This document shows, piece after piece, positions 9,032-16,859 of a DNA stretch of 64,000 nt. Origin of the DNA: an uncultured Lachnospiraceae bacterium (GTDB lineage: Bacteria; Bacillota; Clostridia; Lachnospirales; Lachnospiraceae); assembly GCA_947246015.1 (NCBI GenBank), contig CAMXQE010000005.1:1-64000 (forward strand). The letters run 5' to 3'. The number at the start of each line of letters is the position of its first letter. Position 1 is the stretch's first letter. Position numbers and translations under genes: made by a program. Below the pieces are notes generated by a model, which worked only from the letters and a program-made list of their open reading frames with translations, searched no databases and had not been told where the DNA came from.

Positions 9032-9060
9032 TTGCTTCTGGCGGATATCTGTGTTATGAT
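9032..9060 (+). promoter_or_regulatory. Promoter of the cobalamin adenosyltransferase gene
   Basis: TTGCTT at 9032-9037, a 17-base spacer, and TATGAT at 9055-9060. It lies just after the SSB-like gene. Confidence 0.6.
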
Positions 9061-9101
9061 ATGCCATATGTCGTGAAAAAAACATAGGAGCCGGATGAAA
9101 A

Positions 9102-9584
9102 ATGGGAACGATACATATTTATAGTGGTGACGGTCACGGGAAAACACCAGCTGCACTGGGACGGGCGGTATGGATGGCATGCCACGGGAAAAATGTAGTG
9201 ATTATTCAGTTTTTAAAGGGAAAAGGTTTGGAAGAGTCGGAGTTCTTAAGAAGGCTTGAACCGGAAATCAAACTGTTTTGTTTCGAGAAAACAGACGGAG
9301 ATTTTACGGAATTGTCGCAGGAACAGCAGCAGGAAGAAATATGCAATATCAAAAACGGACTCAATTTTGCTAAAAAAGTGCTGACAACGGGAGAGTGCGA
9401 TTTGCTTATTTTGGACGAGGTGCTCGGACTGATTGATAATCATATTATGTCAGCAGAGGAATTGAAGAATCTTCTGGAGGCAGGTGCGGATAATGAAACC
9501 GATATCATCATGACGGGAATGGCATTGAATGATGAAGTATGCGCATTGGCGGATGAGGTGACTAAAATGGTTACTGTCCGCTGA
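9102..9584 (+). CDS. cobO: Cob(I)yrinic acid a,c-diamide adenosyltransferase (CobA/BtuR/CobO family)
   Basis: A 160-residue P-loop enzyme that transfers the 5'-deoxyadenosyl group of ATP to cob(I)alamin or its precursors. The atypical CobA P-loop is GDGHGKT starting at about residue 9, followed by PAALG where many relatives have TAA. The Walker B-like strand is LLILDEVLGLID, followed by the family's substrate-side helix with MTGMALNDEV. It is slightly shorter than the enterobacterial enzymes because it lacks their N-terminal helix. No other cobalamin gene is nearby, so it more likely serves corrinoid salvage than a local biosynthetic operon. The ribosome binding site AGGAG is 11 bases upstream. 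Confidence 0.88.
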   Translation: MGTIHIYSGDGHGKTPAALGRAVWMACHGKNVVIIQFLKGKGLEESEFLRRLEPEIKLFCFEKTDGDFTELSQEQQQEEICNIKNGLNFAKKVLTTGECDLLILDEVLGLIDNHIMSAEELKNLLEAGADNETDIIMTGMALNDEVCALADEVTKMVTVR

Positions 9585-9633
9585 TATTGGAGAGCAGACC
9601 GTAACAGGAAAATTAAGAAATAAAAATGACGGA

Positions 9634-9662
9634 TTGACAGTTATATTGCATAATGATATGAT
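9634..9662 (+). promoter_or_regulatory. Promoter of the lysine-biosynthesis operon
   Basis: TTGACA at 9634-9639, a 17-base spacer and TATGAT at 9657-9662. It places transcription start just before the lysine riboswitch. Confidence 0.75.
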
Positions 9663-9678
9663 AATTTTACAGGTTAGA

Positions 9679-9841
9679 GATAGAGGTTGCGTTTTTTATC
9701 AGTAGTTTTTCGGATGTGGAGGGCACAGGGGAAGAAAAGCGAAAGGAAAAGACGCCGAAAGGACATGGAATCCCTGCAGTCGTGTCCTTGGGCATACAGT
9801 TAAGAACTGTATGACTGTCATCGATACGATGGTGCGCTATC
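9679..9841 (+). promoter_or_regulatory. Lysine riboswitch (L-box)
   Basis: The P1 stem pairs GATAG (from 9679) with CTATC (ending 9841). Conserved L-box pieces appear in order: AGAGGTTGCG, AGTAGT, GACGCCGAAAGG, a GGGCATACAG hairpin and GACTGTCATCG. The first element has one extra T compared with the usual AGAGGTGC. It lies between a strong promoter and an intrinsic terminator in front of dapA, which fits lysine-dependent termination of dapA-dapB. Confidence 0.88.
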
Positions 9842-9862
9842 CGAAAGGTATCAGGTAATTAT

Positions 9863-9890
9863 AAGCCGGCGCGTATCGTGCCGGCTTTGT
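9863..9890 (+). terminator. Riboswitch expression-platform terminator
   Basis: AGCCGGC pairs with GCCGGCT around the loop 9871-9879 and is followed by a T-rich run. It lies 22 bases after the riboswitch P1 stem and about 100 bases before dapA. Confidence 0.85.
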
Positions 9891-9993
9891 TTGCACAGGG
9901 ACGCATAAGGGGGCCGCCCGCTATGCAGCATGGCCCCGTGCGGTGGGCAGGGAGATAGTTTCCCTGTTCAATTAAATTAAGGAGGAAGAGAAA

Positions 9994-10878
9994 ATGGCTG
10001 TTTTTACGGGTGCAGGTGTGGCAATTGTTACACCTTTTAAAGAGAACGGAGATGTGAATTACGAGAAATTTGCGGAACTGGTGGAATTTCAGATTCAGAA
10101 TGGGACGGATGCAATCATCGTATGCGGGACGACCGGCGAGGCATCGACGTTAACCCATGAGGAACATCTTGATGTCATTAAATACTGTGTGGAAAAGGTA
10201 GCGGGGCGTGTTCCGGTGGTGGCAGGCACCGGTTCCAATTGTACGCAGACTGCGGTTTATCTGTCGCAGGAGGCGGAAAAATACGGTGCGGATGCGGTTC
10301 TCTTAGTGACGCCTTATTATAACAAAGCGACTCAGAAAGGGCTTTACAGTCATTTTAAGACAGTTGCCGATGCCATCAGCATACCAGTTATTTTATATAA
10401 TGTACCCGGCAGGACGGGCTGCAATATTCTGCCGGAGACAGTCGTGAAGCTTTGCAGTGAAGTGGAAAACATTGTTGGAGTAAAAGAGGCCAGCGGAAAT
10501 ATTTCACAGGTGGCAAGACTGATGGCTCTGGCTGACGGCAGAGTGGATTTGTATTCGGGGAATGACGACCAGATTGTACCGCTTCTTTCATTGGGCGGAA
10601 AGGGTGTTATTTCCGTGCTTTCCAATGTGGCGCCGAAGGAAACGCATGAAATCTGTACAAAATTCTTTGAAGGAGATGTGGCGGGGAGCCGTGAACTGCA
10701 GTTAAAAGCTCTGGAGCTTTGCGACGCCCTGTTCTGCGAAGTAAATCCGATTCCCGTGAAGAAGGCGCTGAATCTGATGGGAATGGAGGCAGGTTCCCTG
10801 CGGATGCCGCTGACAGACATGGATGAGGCGAATGTACCGAAACTTGAAAAAGCGTTAAAGGGCTTCGGTATCCTGTAA
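9994..10878 (+). CDS. dapA: 4-hydroxy-tetrahydrodipicolinate synthase
   Basis: This 294-residue TIM-barrel aldolase condenses pyruvate with aspartate semialdehyde at the entry to lysine and diaminopimelate synthesis. The Schiff-base lysine is K164 in GVKEASGN. The GTTGEASTL motif, and YYNKATQKG with the active-site tyrosine, are present. Length and termini match the family. A strong AAGGAGG site precedes the ATG. It is the first gene after the lysine riboswitch, followed by dapB and then fbp on the same strand. Confidence 0.97.
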   Translation: MAVFTGAGVAIVTPFKENGDVNYEKFAELVEFQIQNGTDAIIVCGTTGEASTLTHEEHLDVIKYCVEKVAGRVPVVAGTGSNCTQTAVYLSQEAEKYGADAVLLVTPYYNKATQKGLYSHFKTVADAISIPVILYNVPGRTGCNILPETVVKLCSEVENIVGVKEASGNISQVARLMALADGRVDLYSGNDDQIVPLLSLGGKGVISVLSNVAPKETHEICTKFFEGDVAGSRELQLKALELCDALFCEVNPIPVKKALNLMGMEAGSLRMPLTDMDEANVPKLEKALKGFGIL

Positions 10879-10935
10879 GAAAGAGGGGACTGAAGAAATG
10901 GCCGGAAAAAGACCGGAAGAAAGGCTGAGATAAAT

Positions 10936-11691
10936 ATGGTAAAAGTAATTATGCACGGCTGCAACGGAAAAATGGGACAGACGATTACCGGTCTGATTGC
11001 AGCGGATGAGGAAATAGAAATTGCAGCGGGGGTGGATGCTTTTGATGACGGAAGGAATGCATATCCTGTATTTAAGAGCATAGAACTGTGTGACGCGGAG
11101 GCGGATGCGGTCATCGACTTCAGCAATGCGGCGGCTGTGGACGGACTTTTGGATTATTGTGCCGCGAAGGGGCTGCCATGCGTACTCTGTACGACAGGGC
11201 TTTCGGAAGAGCAGCTGAAGAAGGTAAAGGAAGCTTCTGCCAAAACCGCCATTTTGAAATCGGCAAATATGTCTCTTGGCATTAATATGCTTTTAAAACT
11301 GCTAAAGGAGGCAGCCGGGATTCTGGCGCCTGCGGGATTCGATATCGAGATTGTAGAGAAACACCATAACCAGAAAGTCGATGCGCCCAGCGGGACGGCA
11401 TTGGCGCTTGCTGACTCTATTAATGAGGAATTGGATAACGAATATGAGTATGTGTACGACAGGAGCGGCCGCAGACAGAAACGCCCAAGAAAGGAAATCG
11501 GGCTTTCCGCAGTGCGCGGAGGAACAATCGTGGGCGACCATGATGTGATATTTGCGGGTTCAGATGAAGTGGTCACATTTTCCCATACGGCTTATTCCAA
11601 GGCAGTATTCGGAAAAGGGGCGATTCAGGCAGCGAAATTCCTGGCTGGAAAACCTGCGGGCATGTATGATATGAGTGATGTGATTGGTTAG
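10936..11691 (+). CDS. dapB: 4-hydroxy-tetrahydrodipicolinate reductase
   Basis: 251 residues. The enzyme reduces the dapA product with NAD(P)H in lysine and diaminopimelate synthesis. The nucleotide-binding GCNGKMGQ is at residues 8-15, the catalytic HHNQKVDAPSGTA motif is in the middle, and the C-terminal domain ends AAKFLAGKPAGMYDM, which is the family's signature end. It follows dapA by 57 bases and ends nine bases before fbp, so the three genes are probably one operon under the L-box. Confidence 0.97.
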   Translation: MVKVIMHGCNGKMGQTITGLIAADEEIEIAAGVDAFDDGRNAYPVFKSIELCDAEADAVIDFSNAAAVDGLLDYCAAKGLPCVLCTTGLSEEQLKKVKEASAKTAILKSANMSLGINMLLKLLKEAAGILAPAGFDIEIVEKHHNQKVDAPSGTALALADSINEELDNEYEYVYDRSGRRQKRPRKEIGLSAVRGGTIVGDHDVIFAGSDEVVTFSHTAYSKAVFGKGAIQAAKFLAGKPAGMYDMSDVIG

Positions 11692-11700
11692 AAGAAAGGC

Positions 11701-13671
11701 ATGGGGATTAAGATGGATGAGTTGGAGTTAAAATATCTGCGCAGTCTGGCGCACCAGTATCCGACGATAGCAGCGGCTTCTACGGAAATTATTAACTTAC
11801 AGGCGATTCTCAATCTGCCGAAGGGAACCGAACATTTTCTGACGGATATCCATGGGGAATATGAGCAGTTCAATCATGTCCTGAAAAACGGGTCCGGTTC
11901 CGTAAAGCGGAAAATCGATGAGGAATTTGGCAATACGCTGAGCAGTAAGGATAAAAAGAGTCTGGCTACTTTGATTTATTATCCGAAGGAAAAGCTGGAA
12001 CTTGTATTGCAGGAAGAGGATAATATTGAAGACTGGTATAAGATTACCCTGCACCGTCTGGTACAGATAACGAAGCGGGTGGCTTCTAAGTATACCCGCT
12101 CCAAAGTAAGGAAAGCCCTTCCCAAAGACTTTGCCTATATCATTGAGGAACTGATAACGGAAAAGGAGGAGATTCAGGACAAGGAGGCGTATTATAACGA
12201 AATCATCCATACTATCATCCGGATTGACAGGGCGCAGGAGTTCATTATCGCGCTCAGTTATCTGGTACAGAGGATGGTGATTGACCACCTTCATATTGTC
12301 GGGGATATTTTCGACAGAGGGCCGGGGCCCCACATCATACTGGATACTTTGAGCCATTATCACTCGGTGGATATCCAGTGGGGCAATCATGATATTGTGT
12401 GGATGGGAGCGGCAGCGGGGCATCTTGCATGTATCGCCAATGTCATACGGATGTCGGCGCGTTACGGTAATCTGGATACGCTGGAAGAGGGGTATGGAAT
12501 TAACCTGATTCCGCTTGCCACCTTTGCACTGGAAACTTATGCGGATGTGGATTGCGACGCTTTTTCCATTAAATATAATACGGATTATAATACAAAGGAT
12601 CTGAGCCTGGATATGAAGATGCATAAAGCAATTTCCATTATCCAGTTCAAGCTGGAGGGCAGTCTGGTTATGCGCCGGCCGGAATTTCATATGGAAGACC
12701 GTCTGCTTTTGGATAAAATAAATTATGCGGATAAAACCGTTACCATCGGCGGGCAGGTATTTACGATGAAAGATGTGGATTTCCCTACGGTAAATCCAGA
12801 GAATCCTTATGCGCTGACGCCGGAGGAGGAACAGGTTATGGAACGGCTCAGGCAGGCTTTTATCAAGTGTGACAAACTGCAGTCCCATGTACGGTTTTTG
12901 TTTGCCAGAGGCGGACTGTATAAAGTACATAATTCCAATCTGCTTTACCATGGCTGTGTGCCGATGGATGAAAACGGGAATTTCAAGACTTTTACCATAG
13001 ATGGCGAGGCATACCGGGGCAAGGCGCTGTATGATGTGCTGGATCATTATGCCAGAAAAGGGTATTATTCCAAGAATAATCCGGCAGAGATGCAGAAGGG
13101 ACAGGATATGATATGGTATATCTGGGCCGGTCCCAATTCGCCTGTGTTCGGAAAAGACAAGATGGCAACGTTTGAGCGCTATCTGGTAGCGGAGAAGGAA
13201 ACTCACGCGGAACATAAAAACAGTTATTACCATTTATTGGACAATGAAGAAATCATAAATAAAATTTTAGAGGAATTCGGGCTGAGTACGGCCCATTCCC
13301 ATATTGTCAACGGGCATGTTCCCGTAGAGCTGAAAAAAGGAGATTCACCGATTAAGTGCGGCGGAAAACTGTTGATTATAGACGGAGGTTTTTCCAAGGC
13401 ATATCAGGGAAAAACAGGAATCGCGGGATATACGCTGGTTGCTAATTCCCATGGAATGCGTCTGGTGGCGCATGAGCCTTTTGAATCCACGGAGGCTGCC
13501 ATCCTGCGCGAATCGGATATTTTTTCAGATTCTGTCATTTTGGAAACGAGCAATACCCGTATCAGCGTGGCCGATACGGATGCGGGAGCAGAATTAAAGG
13601 AGAGCATCCATCAGCTGGAGGGTCTGCTGCAGGCGTACCGGGACGGTGTGCTGGTGGAAAAATCCGTGTAA
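11701..13671 (+). CDS. fbp: Fructose-1,6-bisphosphatase, class III
   Basis: This 656-residue enzyme hydrolyses fructose 1,6-bisphosphate in gluconeogenesis. It is the Firmicutes class III type with a calcineurin-like metallophosphatase core: GDIFDRGPGPH, WGNHDIVWMGA and, towards the end, VNGHVPVE supply metal ligands. Length is close to the B. subtilis Fbp. Two in-frame starts are possible, 11701 and 11713; 11701 has the better-placed GAAAGG. It starts nine bases after dapB with no terminator between, which suggests co-transcription with lysine genes, an unusual pairing. Confidence 0.95.
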   Translation: MGIKMDELELKYLRSLAHQYPTIAAASTEIINLQAILNLPKGTEHFLTDIHGEYEQFNHVLKNGSGSVKRKIDEEFGNTLSSKDKKSLATLIYYPKEKLELVLQEEDNIEDWYKITLHRLVQITKRVASKYTRSKVRKALPKDFAYIIEELITEKEEIQDKEAYYNEIIHTIIRIDRAQEFIIALSYLVQRMVIDHLHIVGDIFDRGPGPHIILDTLSHYHSVDIQWGNHDIVWMGAAAGHLACIANVIRMSARYGNLDTLEEGYGINLIPLATFALETYADVDCDAFSIKYNTDYNTKDLSLDMKMHKAISIIQFKLEGSLVMRRPEFHMEDRLLLDKINYADKTVTIGGQVFTMKDVDFPTVNPENPYALTPEEEQVMERLRQAFIKCDKLQSHVRFLFARGGLYKVHNSNLLYHGCVPMDENGNFKTFTIDGEAYRGKALYDVLDHYARKGYYSKNNPAEMQKGQDMIWYIWAGPNSPVFGKDKMATFERYLVAEKETHAEHKNSYYHLLDNEEIINKILEEFGLSTAHSHIVNGHVPVELKKGDSPIKCGGKLLIIDGGFSKAYQGKTGIAGYTLVANSHGMRLVAHEPFESTEAAILRESDIFSDSVILETSNTRISVADTDAGAELKESIHQLEGLLQAYRDGVLVEKSV

Positions 13672-13674
13672 AAG

Positions 13675-13700
13675 GCAGGGGGATAACTCCCCCTGCTTTT
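13675..13700. terminator. Terminator between fbp and the convergent lipoprotein gene
   Basis: A perfect 9-bp GC stem (13675-13683 with 13688-13696), a 4-base loop, then TTTT; AAAA lies before the left arm, so it can act in both directions. Confidence 0.88.
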
Positions 13701-13730
13701 GAAAAGAAGAGACATACCGGCGGCTGGCGT

Positions 13731-14276
13731 TTAGCGGTTATTGGTCGTATTGGCGCCGTCACCGATTATGTCATCCGTGATATCGGATACACCGTTGGTA
13801 ATGTCATCCACTACGTCGCTTGCTGCATCACCGGCATTGTCAAGAAGGGAGCTGTCGCTGCCGTTTCCGTTTGTGCCGTTCCCTACCGTACCGTCCGTAG
13901 CGTCATTTACATTGCTGTCGGAAGTATTGCCGCCCATGCCGTCTGTACCGGTACCGGCTGCATCGCCGGCCGTGGAGCCTGCGCCTGTGCCGTTGTTACC
14001 AGCACCTGTGCCTGTGCCGTTATCGCCGCCGGTTCCTGCTCCGCTGCCTGCCGCATCGCTGGTATTGCCATTGGTGGAATTACTATTTGTGGTATTGCTA
14101 TTGGTGGAATTGCCGTTTGCAGCATTTCCGTTTGTGGTGTTTCCGTTTGTGCCGGTGTCATTGGCGGTATTTCCGCCGTTTGTATTATCTGCGGCATTCC
14201 TGTTACCGCAGGCAGCAACGAGACCCAGCATGAGGACCATCAGAGAAACTGATATCAGTTTTTTGCTGTTTTTCAT
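13731..14276 (-). CDS. Asn/Thr/Gly-rich low-complexity lipoprotein
   Basis: 181 residues. MKNSKKLISVSLMVLMLGLV leads to a lipobox (VAAC) with Cys at about residue 22, so it is a lipid-anchored surface protein. The mature part is almost entirely low complexity: repeats of NGN/TNG/NST for about 50 residues, a Gly/Thr-rich stretch, then an Asp-rich end with two related pieces (DVVDDITNG, DITDDIIGD). No enzyme motif is visible. The start at 14276 is set by GGAGGG eight bases upstream and by the signal sequence; the frame stays open well upstream but encodes only Phe/Tyr-rich translated A/T sequence. It may be a spacer or surface coat protein, but the function is unknown. Confidence 0.8.
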   Translation of the reverse strand: MKNSKKLISVSLMVLMLGLVAACGNRNAADNTNGGNTANDTGTNGNTTNGNAANGNSTNSNTTNSNSTNGNTSDAAGSGAGTGGDNGTGTGAGNNGTGAGSTAGDAAGTGTDGMGGNTSDSNVNDATDGTVGNGTNGNGSDSSLLDNAGDAASDVVDDITNGVSDITDDIIGDGANTTNNR

Positions 14277-14343
14277 AATATTCCCTCCATTTTTCATAAA
14301 ATTACATTTTAAGTGCAACATTTTGAAATGTTGTATTAGTAGT

Positions 14344-14470
14344 ATGTTCATGAAAGAAAAAAATATACGAAGGAAAATATAAGAAGGAAAAATATAAAAA
14401 ACAGAAAAAATAAAACAGAAAATATAAAACCATAAAATATAAAAACAGAAAAATAGAAAACGAAAAGAAG
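14344..14470 (+). repeat. A-rich tract upstream of hisA
   Basis: About 125 bases that are almost all A with scattered short words such as ATAAAAACAGAAAA repeated imperfectly. It forms the leader of hisA and the region upstream of the divergent lipoprotein gene. Confidence 0.6.
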
Positions 14471-14485
14471 GAGCGTACCCCAAAG

Positions 14486-15262
14486 ATGGAATTCAGACCC
14501 TGTATCGATATTCATAATGGAAGAGTAAAGCAGATTGTCGGCGGCAGCCTGAGGGATGAAGCGGATACGGTCAGGGAAAACTTCGTGTCGGAGCAGGATG
14601 CTGCATTCTATGCTGCATTTTACAAAAAAAATAAAATAAAGGGCGGGCATATTATTCTTCTGAATCCTGAAAGCAGCGAATATTACGGAGCCACCAAAGC
14701 ACAGGCTCTGTCTGCGCTCCGGGCTTATCCGGGCGGCCTGCAGGCAGGCGGCGGCATCCATGCGGACAATGCTTCCGAATATCTGGACAGCGGAGCCAGC
14801 CATGTCATAGTCACATCCTATGTATTCCATGAAGGAAAGATACGCTATGACCGATTGAAGGAACTGGTAAAAAGGATTGGAAAAGATAAACTGGTACTGG
14901 ACTTAAGCTGCCGGAAGAAAGAGGGGTCGTACTATATCGTAACCGACCGGTGGCAGAATTATACCCGGCTGGAATTAAACGAAGCAGCTTTGGAGAAACT
15001 TTCCTCTTATTGTGATGAATTTCTCATACATGCCGTAGATGTGGAAGGGAAAGCTGGAGGTATTGAACAGTCCGTTGCGGCACTGCTTGGGGAATGGGGG
15101 AAAATTCCGGTTACATATGCCGGAGGAGTCCATAATTTTGAGGATTTGAAACTTTTAAAGCAGCTGGGGAAAGACAAGGTAAATGTCACTATAGGAAGCG
15201 CGCTGGATTTGTTTGGCGGAAGCATGAAATTTGAAGAAGTCATGGACTGGATGCGGCAGTAG
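14486..15262 (+). CDS. hisA: ProFAR isomerase HisA, eukaryotic (HIS6) type
   Basis: 258 residues. The (beta-alpha)8 enzyme isomerises ProFAR to PRFAR in histidine synthesis. The sequence opens MEFRPCIDIHNGRVKQIVGG, carries LQAGGGIH and ends with TYAGGVHNFEDL and NVTIGSALDLFGG, the phosphate-binding parts. The pattern matches the eukaryotic-type HisA subfamily (yeast HIS6-like), not the usual bacterial type. There is no other his gene in the window, so it is detached from any histidine operon. AAGGAG lies 12 bases before the ATG. A terminator follows at once. Confidence 0.88.
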   Translation: MEFRPCIDIHNGRVKQIVGGSLRDEADTVRENFVSEQDAAFYAAFYKKNKIKGGHIILLNPESSEYYGATKAQALSALRAYPGGLQAGGGIHADNASEYLDSGASHVIVTSYVFHEGKIRYDRLKELVKRIGKDKLVLDLSCRKKEGSYYIVTDRWQNYTRLELNEAALEKLSSYCDEFLIHAVDVEGKAGGIEQSVAALLGEWGKIPVTYAGGVHNFEDLKLLKQLGKDKVNVTIGSALDLFGGSMKFEEVMDWMRQ

Positions 15263-15277
15263 GAGAACCGGACAAAA

Positions 15278-15310
15278 AAGAACCTATCCGATGTAAGATA
15301 GGTTCTTTCC
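15278..15310 (+). terminator. Terminator after hisA
   Basis: An 11-bp perfect stem (15278-15288 with 15297-15307), an 8-base loop and a T-rich tail. Confidence 0.88.
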
Positions 15311-15469
15311 TTAATCCGTTACCAAATCTGTTACCATATTACAAATACTGATGAAACCCCATTAATAAAATAATCATAGATATTATTTAATAATAGAAAG
15401 CATTACATTATTATAAAAAGGCACATGTTGATACTGATTAATGAGTTATAATCAATTATTTCAGATGGA

Positions 15470-15670
15470 TTATAACTTTGTTACGTTTACGGCCTGAGGT
15501 CCTTTTTCGCCATTCACTACTTCGAATTCTACGGAAGCGCCTTCTTCAAGGGATTTGAAACCTTCCATGTTAAGTCCTGAGTAGTGTACGAATACATCAT
15601 TACCCTGTTCATCAGAGATGAAACCGTAACCTTTTTGGTTGTTGAACCATTTTACTGTACCTTTGTTCAT
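15470..15670 (-). CDS. csp: Cold-shock protein (CspA family)
   Basis: A 66-residue single cold-shock domain, an RNA chaperone. RNP1 is KGYGFI and RNP2 is VFVHY. The start [10 protein letters not shown] is set by GGAGG eight bases upstream; the longer frame would begin with a TTG inside that ribosome binding site. It has its own promoter at 15725-15753. The leader is short (about 50 bases), unlike the long thermosensing leader of enterobacterial cspA. Confidence 0.95.
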   Translation of the reverse strand: MNKGTVKWFNNQKGYGFISDEQGNDVFVHYSGLNMEGFKSLEEGASVEFEVVNGEKGPQAVNVTKL

Positions 15671-15724
15671 TTCAGATACCTCCAAATATATATATATCTT
15701 ATCGTGTTAGTACGCGACACACTA

Positions 15725-15753
15725 AGCATAGCATATGTGCGGAGAAAAGTAAA
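15725..15753 (-). promoter_or_regulatory. csp promoter
   Basis: On the minus strand: TTTACT (15753-15748), a 17-base spacer and TATGCT (15730-15725). Confidence 0.55.
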
Positions 15754-15876
15754 GGAAAATATTTAGTGTCTGGCCAAATTAGGTAACAGTTCAGCCTTCA
15801 GATTCCCTTCCGGCTAAATTTACGCATTCTTACGGACTCTGCACTGGCGGTTTGGTGAGTGCGGCTGTTGTTTGAA

Positions 15877-16160
15877 ATTATCTGCGCATATGAATTTGCA
15901 TGATATATATGCAGATAATGCAAATACAAAAAGATAAGTGCGTGGTATTCTAAAAAAGGATTAAATAATCCATCGCGGTTATTTAATCCATGTAAAATTC
16001 CCCTTTTACATGAAGAAGGTATTTGCTTTCGGGCAGATACCTTTTTTCGTTCTTTCATGGGAAAGTGCGTCCTATGAAAGAAAAGGAATGCGCAGCTACG
16101 CGCGCGGAACAAAAGCTGCGCTTGCGACAGATTCTGAATGTGAGGGTGCGTGGAGCGCAC
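15877..16160 (+). ncRNA. Hairpin-dense region, candidate structured leader or small RNA
   Basis: Perfect or near-perfect arm pairs are: 15877-15885/15911-15919, 15958-15968/15979-15989, 15989-15997/16004-16012, 16016-16026/16033-16043, 16052-16058/16074-16080, 16090-16097/16114-16121 and 16146-16150/16156-16160. The fourth ends in T6 and looks like an intrinsic terminator on the plus strand, although no plus-strand gene precedes it. I do not match it to a known RNA family. Confidence 0.4.
16016..16048 (+). terminator. Terminator-like hairpin upstream of niaR
   Basis: AAGGTATTTGC pairs with GCAGATACCTT and is followed by a run of six T. It sits about 175 bases before niaR with no gene upstream on this strand. 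Confidence 0.65.
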
Positions 16161-16221
16161 GTTTGTTCCAAAAGGGACAGGCTATGTATTGGGAGATGAC
16201 AGAAAGGAGGGCAGGAATGAT

Positions 16222-16740
16222 ATGTTGGAAGGTGACGCAAGACGGGAGGGGATTCTGGAAATCCTGCACAGTGAACAACAGCCCGTTTCGGGTACGGAGC
16301 TGGCGGGGCGGCTGGGGGTAAGCAGGCAGGTGATTGTGCAGGATATTGCTCTTTTACGTGCTACGGACAAAAACATCCTTTCTACTAATAAAGGTTATAT
16401 CCTGTTTATGGAAAAACAGAATGCTGTAAAAAAACGGAGAACCTATAAGGTAAAGCATGAAGATGAGGAAATACAGGACGAACTTAATACAATCGTGGAC
16501 AACGGCGGGCGGGTTCGTGATGTGGTCGTGGAGCATGAGATTTATGGACAGATTGCTGCTGATCTCATTATAAACAGCCGGGCGGACGCGGAAGCTTTTG
16601 TCAGGAAGGTGGAGAAGTACAGGACCAGTCCTTTGTGCAGCCTTACCGGAGGTGTCCATTTTCATACGGTGGAGGCGGACGCGGAGGAGATATTGGACAG
16701 GATAGAAAATGAATTAAATAAACGCGGCTACTTGCTTTAA
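16222..16740 (+). CDS. niaR: Niacin-responsive transcriptional repressor NiaR
   Basis: 172 residues. An N-terminal HTH_11 winged helix (about 5-60; VSGTELAGRLGVSRQVIVQDIALLRA) is followed by a 3H domain (about 75-172) with the histidines VVEHEIYG and GGVHFHTV that bind metal and the nicotinate ligand. The family represses NAD synthesis and niacin uptake genes when niacin is available. The start at 16222 is preferred over 16150 because AAGGAGG lies upstream and the usual N-terminus begins a few residues before REGILEIL. It is followed after 119 bases by a PTS-IIC-like permease with a palindrome in its promoter, which is likely its target. Confidence 0.92.
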   Translation: MLEGDARREGILEILHSEQQPVSGTELAGRLGVSRQVIVQDIALLRATDKNILSTNKGYILFMEKQNAVKKRRTYKVKHEDEEIQDELNTIVDNGGRVRDVVVEHEIYGQIAADLIINSRADAEAFVRKVEKYRTSPLCSLTGGVHFHTVEADAEEILDRIENELNKRGYLL

Positions 16741-16765
16741 TGTAAAAAATGTGTTATTCTTGCTC

Positions 16766-16794
16766 TTGCCTGACAAGACAGCTGTCAATACATA
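16766..16794 (+). promoter_or_regulatory. Promoter of the PTS-IIC-like permease with embedded palindrome (candidate NiaR operator)
   Basis: TTGCCT at 16766-16771, a 17-base spacer and TACATA at 16789-16794. The spacer contains the perfect 10-bp palindrome GACAGCTGTC (16777-16786) inside TGACAAGACAGCTGTCA. A repressor bound there would block RNA polymerase. Assignment to NiaR is inferred from adjacency. Confidence 0.55.
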
Positions 16795-16859
16795 TGTGCC
16801 GGAAGGCGGAAGACAGCCGGAAAATTCTGTCAGATTCTGAAAGGAGCGGGAGAACTGAA

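Larger units (their letters stand above)
15671..16221. other. 551-base non-coding stretch between csp and niaR
   Basis: It holds the csp promoter on the minus strand, then from 15877 to 16160 a series of seven inverted repeats including one terminator-like hairpin. No convincing gene is present; the ORFs crossing it have no ribosome binding site and no recognisable protein features. Confidence 0.65.

Noticed and set aside
9102-9150. Broken P-loop in the cobalamin adenosyltransferase
   Set aside because: GDGHGKT still satisfies the CobA-type loop; only the following residue (Pro) differs, so inactivation is not supported.
11797-13233. 478-residue minus-strand ORF opposite fbp
   Set aside because: It is a shadow of the fbp coding frame with no protein signature.
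13741-14382. Val/Pro/Leu-rich plus-strand ORF of 213 residues
   Set aside because: It is the complement of the lipoprotein repeat region; the minus frame has a signal peptide, a lipobox and GGAGGG.
16749-16859. Longer N-terminus of the PTS-IIC-like permease
   Set aside because: It would be translated from the promoter region and lacks a ribosome binding site.
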